A stretch of DNA of 56,401 nt from a bacterium (GTDB lineage Bacteria; Sysuimicrobiota; Sysuimicrobiia; Sysuimicrobiales; Segetimicrobiaceae), in NCBI GenBank assembly GCA_035308905.1, contig DATGFS010000029.1:1-56401 (forward strand), given 5' to 3'. How positions within the stretch are numbered: position 1 is the first letter of the stretch; each line of letters starts with the position of its first letter. The position numbers and the translations under genes are program-made. Of the stretch, positions 50,707 to 56,401 are shown piece after piece. Under the pieces are notes generated by a model. That model was not told the origin of the DNA. It searched no databases and was given only the letters and a program-made list of their open reading frames with translations.

Positions 50707-50835
50707 TTACCTGCTCCGGGTAAGAGCCACCTTTAATTCCTCGCCGTCGGGGAGCGATCGGGTCACGGTAACCTTCTGACCGTTCATGAGGTCTGCGACT
50801 TGGTCCGGTCGGATCGTGATCTTCAGCGTCCCCAC
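50707..50835 (-). CDS. small protein of 42 residues
   Basis: Reads VGTLKITIRPDQVADLMNGQ followed by KVTVTRSLPDGEELKVALTR and Ser-Arg. It is a compact, well-formed beta-strand-rich sequence with good charge balance. The GTG start overlaps the end of the SHOCT gene by 13 bases, consistent with a coupled operon. ATG at codon 17 is an alternative but would remove the first strands. No family recognised. Confidence 0.5.
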   Translation of the reverse strand: MGTLKITIRPDQVADLMNGQKVTVTRSLPDGEELKVALTRSR

Positions 50836-51195
50836 ATGTGAGGCATCCAGGCGGGCCAGTCACCGGGCCGGCCCGGATAGCCCGAGGCGGACCATCCCCC
50901 GTGCATCCCGAAGCCGCCGACGAACGTCACGAGGACCAAGACCGCGAGGATCAGCACCAGGATGAGACTGAAATGCGCCCCGCGTCCCTGGGGCTCGGGC
51001 GCAAGCTCCTCGTGCATCTGCCGGTACTGTTCCGGGGGTCAGTTCCCCGCGTGCATATCGGTTATCCAGGATATCGCGGGCAGGGGATCGCAGTGCAGCG
51101 GGAGCGGCCGGGAAGAGCCAAGCGGCCAGCCCGAAGGCCAGCATGATCACGAGGACCCAGAACACGAGCATCCACGCCATCATGCCGGGCCACAT
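50823..51195 (-). pseudogene. SHOCT-type small membrane protein with a one-base frameshift
   Basis: The first frame starts MWPGMMAWMLVFWVLVIMLAFGLAAWLF (one transmembrane helix), then ARDILDNRYARGELTP. A one-base shift back restores EQYRQMHEELAPEPQGRG, which completes a SHOCT motif, then a second transmembrane helix (FSLILVLILAVLVLVTFVGGFGM) and a Gly/Trp-rich tail to 50823. The extra base lies in the run of five G at about 51034-51038 (plus strand). A sequencing or assembly error is as likely as a real mutation. An intact paralogue lies at 54273. Confidence 0.7.
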
Positions 51196-51297
51196 GGCGC
51201 ATCGCTCCTCCCGTCTCCGAACGGGTTCACCTCACCGGCTCGCACGATCGAGCCGGTGAGGCGAACCGCCGTGTCCCGCAAGCCGTGCCTGCGGGGC

Positions 51298-52080
51298 TCA
51301 GTTGAGCTCCTTCTCCTGGACAAAGGTCCCGTGCCAGCGATGATACCAGACTTGGCCGGTGTAGGCGTTTACGCTCAGCATCCCGACGACCTTGCCGTCG
51401 CGGGTCACATCAAGCGTGTAGTACCCGGGGAAGGTGTCGACGTTGCGCACCTTTGTCCCGGGCAGTTGAGCGGTGAGGAACGACTGCGCGATCGTCTTGG
51501 CTCGCGTCGCCGTGATCTGGGGCTGCGCCGTTGTCGCGGACCCGGGGCCCACGCCCGGTCCCCGCTGGCCGCCGGGGCCATAGCCATAGCTACCCATCAT
51601 CCCGCCGCCTGTCGTGCCACCGGGACCGTAGCCAGAGCCGCCGCCCATCATCCCGCCAGGGCCGTACCCGGAACTGCCGCCCATCATGCCCGGGCCGCCC
51701 CGGCCTGCCATGTGCCCAAACTGGGTGTTCCACATCATCGTCTGCGGCTCAGGATGCACGAACCCCGTGGACCGGTCAATCAGGAACTCAAACGCGCCCT
51801 GACCGCTGGTCTTGTACTTCACCGCCACGTAGAAATTGTTGGAGAACTCCTGGATCTCGTCCAGCGTCAGGCCGCTATAGCCGCCTCGCGCCAGGACTTG
51901 GCGGGCGATCTTCTCCGCCTGTTCGATCGAGACCGGTTGCCAGGTCGCTGCTTGGCTCTGCCCCATGTGGCCCGGCCCCGGCATCCCGTACGGCGGTGCG
52001 TACGACTGTGCCAGCACCGGAAGCGCGAGCATGCTCACGACGCCGAGCACTCCCAGGACGATCCACATCCGCGTGTTCAT
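51298..52080 (-). CDS. exported PepSY-like protein with a Gly/Met-rich repeat linker
   Basis: 260 residues with a signal peptide (MWIVLGVLGVVSMLALPVLA). Two PepSY-like halves, VSIEQAEKIARQVLARGGYSGLTLDEIQEFSNNFYVAV with FEFLIDRSTGFVHPEP, and ITATRAKTIAQSFLTAQLPGTKVRNV with YYTLDVTRDGKVVGMLSVNAYTGQVWYH, flank a linker of four MMGG/GYGPGG-type repeats (about residues 130-185). Met- and Gly-rich linkers are seen in periplasmic copper-handling proteins, but this is a suggestion only. The ATG follows GGGGAG. It lies downstream of the two-component genes on the same strand. Confidence 0.7.
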   Translation of the reverse strand: MNTRMWIVLGVLGVVSMLALPVLAQSYAPPYGMPGPGHMGQSQAATWQPVSIEQAEKIARQVLARGGYSGLTLDEIQEFSNNFYVAVKYKTSGQGAFEFLIDRSTGFVHPEPQTMMWNTQFGHMAGRGGPGMMGGSSGYGPGGMMGGGSGYGPGGTTGGGMMGSYGYGPGGQRGPGVGPGSATTAQPQITATRAKTIAQSFLTAQLPGTKVRNVDTFPGYYTLDVTRDGKVVGMLSVNAYTGQVWYHRWHGTFVQEKELN

Positions 52081-52278
52081 CTCCCCAGGCCTCCTCGCCG
52101 TGGTGAGTTGGTACTTCCCGGACGTGTCCACGGCTGCAATTCTGCACCCTTAAGGTACCCGGCCTCCGGGGAGCCCGTATGCGGCTTGTGTGATGATTCT
52201 GTGAAGCCGCGGACGCCATCTTCGAGGATCCCGCAGGCCACTGGGGTGGGCGAGGGGCGTGCTGGGTTGGGTGGTCGC

Positions 52279-53394
52279 CTATGTCACCTGCGGGAGGACA
52301 ATCGTGAACGTGCTCCCGCGGCCCGGCCCGGGGCTCTCCGCCCGGATCGTGCCGCCGTGCGCCTCGACGAGGTGCCGGGCGATCGTGAGTCCGATCCCGC
52401 TTCCGCCGCTGGACCGCGCCCGGGACCGATCTACCCGGTAGAACCGGTCGAAGACATGTGGCAGGTGTTCGGCGGGGATTCCGATTCCGGTATCGGACAC
52501 GACGATCGCCACCCCGTCGGGATCGCGCCGCACGTAGACGCGCACATGCCCGCCCGCTGGCGTGTACTGCAGAGCGTTGCCAAGGAGATTCGTAAGCACC
52601 TGGCCGATGCGGTCGGGGTCCACCGGCACCGCCGGTAGTCCATCGCGAGCCCCGACCTCCAGTGTGACCCCCTTGTCATCGAACTGCGGGCGTAGCCTGG
52701 CTGCGGCGGCGTCGATGAGCGCCCGGACATCAACGCGGCGGAGGTGGAGCGGCGCCTGGCCCGCCTCCGCCCGCGAGAGCGCCTGCAGATCGTCCACCAG
52801 CCGCTGCAAACGCTCGGTCTCGCGGTGGACACGGTGAAACGTCTCCGGCTCCGGAACGATTACACCGTCCAGCATGCCTTCCATGTTGCCGGCGATGCTG
52901 GCGAGCGGCGTCCGGAGCTCATGGGCCACATCCGCAATCAGGTCCCGGCGCCGCGCCTCGACGTGCTGCAGGGTCTCGGCCATGCGGTTGAAGTGCATAG
53001 CCAGCTCGCCGAGCTCGTCCTCCGAGGGGACCGGCACCCGGTCGCCGTACCGGCCGTCGGCGACACGCATGCTGGCCCGCGTCATCGCGAGAATCGGTGT
53101 GACAATGCGCCGGGTGACAAACACGCTGACCGCAAGCGCGGTCAGGATCGCAGCAACCGTCGCGGCGGCGAGCGCGGTGGTCATGGCCCCGAAGATGCTG
53201 TTGAAGAGCGTCGCCACCAGGTCGGGATGCCCACTCAGCAGGCGCGTCATGAGTGCGATATGTGGTGAGAGCGCCGCCGGCGCAAGCGCCTGGACCGTGG
53301 TCCACAGCACGACGGCACCGACCATAACCACGAGGAGGTAAGAGGCAAAGAGCTTCCAACCGAGACGGCGCCGCAGCGTCCGAATGCCCCTCAT
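52279..53394 (-). CDS. membrane sensor histidine kinase
   Basis: 371 residues, BaeS-like. Two transmembrane helices (about 13-35 and 72-96) flank a short extracytoplasmic loop. A HAMP domain is about 95-150, and the HisKA phospho-acceptor His is in DVAHELRTPLASI. The ATPase has the N box LLGNALQYT, the G1 box SDTGIGIP, the F box VFDRFYR and the G2 box GGSGIGL. The ATG overlaps the regulator stop by four bases, so the pair is co-translated. The signal is unknown; the small sensor loop fits envelope or metal stress. Confidence 0.93.
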   Translation of the reverse strand: MRGIRTLRRRLGWKLFASYLLVVMVGAVVLWTTVQALAPAALSPHIALMTRLLSGHPDLVATLFNSIFGAMTTALAAATVAAILTALAVSVFVTRRIVTPILAMTRASMRVADGRYGDRVPVPSEDELGELAMHFNRMAETLQHVEARRRDLIADVAHELRTPLASIAGNMEGMLDGVIVPEPETFHRVHRETERLQRLVDDLQALSRAEAGQAPLHLRRVDVRALIDAAAARLRPQFDDKGVTLEVGARDGLPAVPVDPDRIGQVLTNLLGNALQYTPAGGHVRVYVRRDPDGVAIVVSDTGIGIPAEHLPHVFDRFYRVDRSRARSSGGSGIGLTIARHLVEAHGGTIRAESPGPGRGSTFTIVLPQVT

Positions 53395-54080
53395 GCCGGG
53401 GCATCCCGGAACTTGTACCCGATCCCGCGCACCGTCTCGATTAGACGTGGACGGCCGCGATCGTCGGCGAGCTTGCGGCGGAGGTCCTTGATGTGCGCGT
53501 CCACAACGCGGTCATCGCCGAAGTAGTCGGCGCCCCACACGCGTGCGATGAGCTGCTCGCGGCTCAGCACGTGCCCGGGATACGAGGCCAGCGCGTAGAG
53601 CAGATCGAACTCCCGGGTGGTCAATTCGAGCCGGACCTCGTCCTTCCAGACTTCGCGCCGCGCGGGATCGATGCGCAGCGTCCGAAACGCCAGCACGCGC
53701 GACTGCTCGGGGCCGCGCTCTCGCCTCAGGATGGCGCGGATACGGGCGGTCAACTCGCGCGGACTGAACGGCTTCGTGACGTAGTCGTCCGCGCCGAGGG
53801 ACAGCCCCACGACCTTGTCCGTCTCCTCCGCTTTGGCCGTAAGCATCACGACGTAGGCGGACGATTCGGTGCGCAGGCGGCGGAGGACTTCCAGGCCGTC
53901 GAGGCCGGGGAGTCCGATGTCGAGGACGACCACGTCCGGCTGGAACTGGCGCGCTCTGGCCAGCCCCGCGGCCCCGTCTCTCGCCACCTCGACCTGCAAG
54001 CCTTCCCGTGTGAGGTAGGCGCTCAGCAGATCCACGATGCTCTGGTCGTCGTCGATCACGAGCACCTTTACCCCCGCCAT
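53391..54080 (-). CDS. OmpR-family response regulator
   Basis: 229 residues. The receiver domain has the acidic pair in VIDDDQS, the phospho-acceptor Asp in VVLDIGLPGLDG, and Thr and Lys in LTAKAEE and DDYVTKPFSPRE. A winged-helix DNA-binding domain covers about 130-225 (LTTREFDLLYALASYPGHVLSREQLIARVWG...DRVVDAHIKDLRRKL). ATG 54080 begins the canonical receiver sequence; an in-frame ATG at 54143 would add 21 residues. It is divergent from the SHOCT gene, so a shared control region is likely. Confidence 0.93.
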   Translation of the reverse strand: MAGVKVLVIDDDQSIVDLLSAYLTREGLQVEVARDGAAGLARARQFQPDVVVLDIGLPGLDGLEVLRRLRTESSAYVVMLTAKAEETDKVVGLSLGADDYVTKPFSPRELTARIRAILRRERGPEQSRVLAFRTLRIDPARREVWKDEVRLELTTREFDLLYALASYPGHVLSREQLIARVWGADYFGDDRVVDAHIKDLRRKLADDRGRPRLIETVRGIGYKFRDAPA

Positions 54081-54272
54081 GAGCGTGGTGGTTCGAGGCG
54101 CGGACACAGAGCCCCCGCTCGCCCTCTTCCGGGCCGGCGACAAGCGCTTGAGGGGAGCCTCTCCGGCGCAGACCTGAAGACCGAATGCGACCTGGAACCG
54201 ATGCCGTTACGTCACCCGGTCGCTACGATAGCCTTGGGTTTTCTTGCGTTCTACAACGATGAGGTGAGCACG

Positions 54273-54515
54273 ATGATGTGGCCATATGGATACGGTCCGG
54301 GGTGGGGCTGGATGATCGGGGGGTGGGTTATGATGCTCGTGTTTTGGGCGCTGGTGATCATCGGTATCGTCGCGTTGGTTCGCTACTTGAGCGATCGGGG
54401 CGGCGCGACGCGGTTAAAGGAGCCAGAGGCGCCTCTCGATATCCTTCGCCGCCGATATGCGGCCGGGGACATCACTAAGGAACAGTTTGAGGAGATGAAG
54501 CGGAACGTGGCGTGA
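54273..54515 (+). CDS. SHOCT-domain small membrane protein
   Basis: 80 residues. A Trp/Gly-rich N-terminus (MMWPYGYGPGWGWMIGGW) is followed by one transmembrane helix (VMMLVFWALVIIGIVALVRYL). The C-terminal SHOCT motif reads PLDILRRRYAAGDITKEQFEEMKRNV. GAGGTGAG lies seven bases upstream. It is an intact paralogue of the frameshifted gene at 50823-51195 and diverges from the response regulator. Confidence 0.87.
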   Translation: MMWPYGYGPGWGWMIGGWVMMLVFWALVIIGIVALVRYLSDRGGATRLKEPEAPLDILRRRYAAGDITKEQFEEMKRNVA

Positions 54516-54576
54516 GAGGCGACGGTCGGCACGAAATCTCCGGCCATGATGCGATCGCATGCCGTGGAGGTGGAAG

Positions 54577-55026
54577 ATGCTGCCAGCCGGTGCCTTGATT
54601 AAGACGCTCCGCCGGATCATCGCCGCTGTCGTGCTTGTTCCGGCGGCGCTTCAAGTGATCCCGGTTGCGTCCATCGGTTCGGTTCCCCGATCAGTAGTCG
54701 TGATCGATGCGCAAGATCCGCACCCCCTCTCCTCGGTCGTGCAATCGCGACGATGCACTACCTCGCCTCGATGCGACAACGGCAAGGACGGCATCGATAT
54801 TGTCGAGTTGCTCACGGGCACACTACCCGCACTCCCGATGCTCGCTACGGTGCTGACGGACACGGACTGCGCTCCCGACCGCTACGGTATTTCGCATTGC
54901 CTCAACGCCCTGCGGCTCCGGAACGGAGACCGATTGGTGGTCCGCCACAATCACAATATGACCGCGTATCCTTGCCTCACGCCGGGTGACACCGTCCGCG
55001 TGACGAAGGCTAGCCAGACGAGGTGA
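54577..55026 (+). CDS. exported cysteine-containing protein, unknown
   Basis: 149 residues with an N-terminal signal peptide or anchor (TLRRIIAAVVLVPAALQVIPVASIG). The mature part has five Cys (RRCTTSPRCDNG, TDCAP, SHCLN, YPCLTPGD) and a His/Met cluster HNHNM, compatible with disulphides or metal binding. The ATG at 54577 is preceded by GGAGGTGG; ATG 54559 is less likely. No family recognised. Base composition here is lower in GC than in the housekeeping blocks. Confidence 0.6.
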   Translation: MLPAGALIKTLRRIIAAVVLVPAALQVIPVASIGSVPRSVVVIDAQDPHPLSSVVQSRRCTTSPRCDNGKDGIDIVELLTGTLPALPMLATVLTDTDCAPDRYGISHCLNALRLRNGDRLVVRHNHNMTAYPCLTPGDTVRVTKASQTR

Positions 55027-55421
55027 CCGAGACCACGTACAACAGACCCTCAAAGAGAAACTCGGCTCGACATTCCGGCGGCCATGCATGATTCGTCGGC
55101 TCGACTGGTTCTCGTCGTTGAGCCATGGTTCCCGTCACTGCGCGCCTATGGAGCGTGAAGCATGCGCTACCGTTTCTCTGGATATGTGAGCCCTGTTCTC
55201 CTCGTGGTCGCGCCGTTCTGCCGCGAAGCGGGCCAGCATGATCAAGTGCCTGCCTTGGCCGACAGAACCACGACGGTAGCGCGGCGACCACGACCACGTC
55301 GCTCACCCGAGCGGAATCGGCCAGATGACAGAGATCTTACGTTCATTAACCCCTTGGCAAGTGTGCCTCACAGAACCCGTGGGCGGGTTGCACTGAGCCT
55401 TTCCAACGCTCAAGAAAAGAG
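55027..55421. other. 395-base stretch without a supported gene
   Basis: Contains an 87-codon frame (55162-55425) that begins with a short hydrophobic segment but degenerates into an Arg/Pro-rich sequence, so I do not call it. A small hairpin (55374-55379 with 55384-55389) lies just upstream of the sigma-factor gene. No clear promoter. Confidence 0.5.
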
Positions 55422-55430
55422 GTGAGCGTC

Positions 55431-56123
55431 GTGGCACACGCGGGGGCTCGTTCTGATCAACGTGGGCGACATGTTCACGCTGCAATGCCGGGGGAGCCCC
55501 GTGCCGACGGCGTGACGGACTTCGAGCAACTCCATCGTGCGCTTCGTCCAGGGATACATCGCTATCTTGCGGGTCTCGTCGGTGAGGATGAGGCGGAAGA
55601 CCTGACCCAAGAGGTCTTCGTCAAGGTAAGCGACAGCCTCGGTGGGTTTCGAGGAGAGTCCAGTGTCTCCACTTGGGTTTATCGAATCGCGAAGAACGTT
55701 GCGATCGACCGGCTGCGAAGCGTAGCGTCCTCATCACATCTCGCGACGGAGTTGTCGAACAAGATCGCTGCGGAACAAGCGCCACCTCCTGTCGAGCAAC
55801 AACACGTGCGGAAGGAAATGAATGACTGCATCCGACAATTCGTTGCGAACCTTCCACCGGACTATCGGTCGGTCATGATTCTCAGCGAGTTGAAGGGGCT
55901 TAGTAACCGCCAGATTGCGGACGCCCTGGGGCTCACGCTCGACACGGTCAAAATCAGGCTGCATCGGGCGCGAGCGCGGCTCAAGGCGGACTTGGCCGCT
56001 GGCTGCAGCTTTTACCGGGACGATCGAAATGAACTGGCATGCGAGCCGAAGTTCGAGCCTGTATCCTTTTCCCCTCGACCTCCGTCTATAGGGCTGAATG
56101 ACGGCGGTGGACGCCGTCAATAG
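55431..56123 (+). CDS. ECF-type RNA polymerase sigma factor
   Basis: 230 residues. Region 2: DFEQLHRALRPGIHRYLAGLVGEDEAEDLTQEVFVKVSDSLGGFRGESSVSTWVYRIAKNVAIDRLR. Region 4: FVANLPPDYRSVMILSELKGLSNRQIADALGLTLDTVKIRLHRARARLK. The C-terminal extension carries CSFYRDDRNELAC, a two-Cys tail found in an ECF subgroup of delta-proteobacteria-type genomes, perhaps binding metal. GTG 55431 is favoured by the AGAGGTGAG upstream; GTG 55422 is also in frame. A small membrane gene and a further gene follow at once and may include its regulator. Confidence 0.9.
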   Translation: MAHAGARSDQRGRHVHAAMPGEPRADGVTDFEQLHRALRPGIHRYLAGLVGEDEAEDLTQEVFVKVSDSLGGFRGESSVSTWVYRIAKNVAIDRLRSVASSSHLATELSNKIAAEQAPPPVEQQHVRKEMNDCIRQFVANLPPDYRSVMILSELKGLSNRQIADALGLTLDTVKIRLHRARARLKADLAAGCSFYRDDRNELACEPKFEPVSFSPRPPSIGLNDGGGRRQ

Positions 56124-56142
56124 GCGAGAGGAGGAATCGACG

Positions 56143-56322
56143 ATGTGGGTACCGTGGGGGGCGTGGGGAATCTTTCCGCTGGTGTGCCTGTTCATGATGC
56201 TGGTTTGTGGCGTCATCATGCTTCTTGCTATGAGCCGAGGAGGCGGGTTCACGGGTATAGCGCGGCATTGCTGCGCGGGCCGGCACGGCGCGTCGGAAGG
56301 GCCGAAGCGCGACGCGGCGTAG
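56143..56322 (+). CDS. small membrane protein after the ECF sigma gene
   Basis: 59 residues. A Trp-rich start (MWVPWGAWGIFP) leads into one transmembrane helix (LVCLFMMLVCGVIMLLAM). The short tail contains HCC and ends in charged residues. GAGAGGAGG lies eight bases upstream, a strong ribosome site. It is 19 bases after the sigma gene, in the same operon. It resembles the N-termini of the SHOCT proteins but lacks the SHOCT motif. Confidence 0.72.
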   Translation: MWVPWGAWGIFPLVCLFMMLVCGVIMLLAMSRGGGFTGIARHCCAGRHGASEGPKRDAA

Positions 56323-56335
56323 GCGGGAGACTACG

Positions 56336-56401
56336 ATGAAACACCATACGCCTGATTATTCTGTCGGTGTTGCCGGAGTGGAGGGCTTCTGCCCCACGGG
56401 C
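56336..56401 (+). CDS. start of a further gene, cut by the window end
   Basis: ATG at 56336 after GGGAGA; 22 codons visible (MKHHTPDYSVGVAGVEGFCP and Thr-Gly). Too short to identify. Its position 13 bases after the small membrane gene makes it part of the ECF sigma operon. Confidence 0.5.
   Translation, partial: MKHHTPDYSVGVAGVEGFCPTG

Noticed and set aside
55162-55425. 87-codon frame before the ECF sigma gene
   Set aside because: Hydrophobic start but then Arg/Pro-rich low-quality sequence, with no ribosome-binding site; not enough to call a gene.

Overview
High-GC bacterial chromosome, about 56 kb. The layout and protein families point to a deep-branching terrabacterial lineage with Bacillota-like gene order. 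Segments recognisable from Bacillota are tilS-ftsH, clpC-radA, a PIN/TRAM (YacL-type) gene followed by ispD/ispF-cysS-rlmB, and a SigH (Spo0H-type) sigma factor. A candidate phylum such as CSP1-3/Sysuimicrobiota would fit, but this is a low-confidence inference; 16S rRNA or marker-gene placement would be needed.

Layout. 1-1.6 kb: the 3' end of a 23S rRNA gene, split at E. coli position 2593 by a group I intron carrying a LAGLIDADG endonuclease gene, then 5S rRNA and a terminator. 1.7-3.8 kb: rpoZ and gamma-glutamyltransferase. 3.9-6.4 kb (minus): a LigD end-joining enzyme split into three overlapping genes (phosphoesterase, ligase, polymerase), with an SOS-box-like palindrome upstream. 6.6-16.6 kb (minus): an M20 peptidase, then a cyclic-di-GMP locus: a CAP-domain secreted protein behind a c-di-GMP-I riboswitch, a GAF-GGDEF cyclase, a very large MASE1-PAS-GAF-HD-GYP protein, a GAF/coiled-coil protein and a PilB/GspE ATPase. 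16.9-20.9 kb (plus): a four-gene surface or secretion locus with two secreted proteins built from one repeated two-cysteine domain, a chaperone-like or adaptor protein and a large exported protein with a CpaC-like N-terminus. 20.9-24.7 kb: a truncated gene copy, tRNA-Met, a Gfo/Idh/MocA oxidoreductase, a small membrane protein and a coiled-coil export adaptor fused to a degenerate LytM domain.

24.7-37.3 kb: a mostly plus-strand housekeeping block: cupin, tilS, ftsH, a SIMPL protein (minus), ASCH protein, glutamate formimidoyltransferase, folP-folB-folK::birA, a P1 peptidase, a pair including a relative of acyl-ACP reductase, and greA behind a near-consensus promoter. 37.9-48.7 kb: clpC, radA, PIN/TRAM, ispDF, cysS, rlmB and sigH. 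48.8-50.4 kb: moaA (probably leaderless), a MaoC-type hydratase and tRNA-Thr. 50.7-56.4 kb: an accessory envelope-stress-like island with small SHOCT/membrane proteins, a PepSY-like exported protein, a two-component system and an ECF sigma factor; the last gene runs off the window.

Genes within blocks are tightly packed, commonly with 4-base stop/start overlaps, so translational coupling is likely widespread. Most promising for follow-up: the 16.9-20.9 kb surface locus, the c-di-GMP locus with its riboswitch, the split LigD with a possible SOS operator, the fused adaptor-LytM protein, and the acyl-ACP-reductase-like pair.
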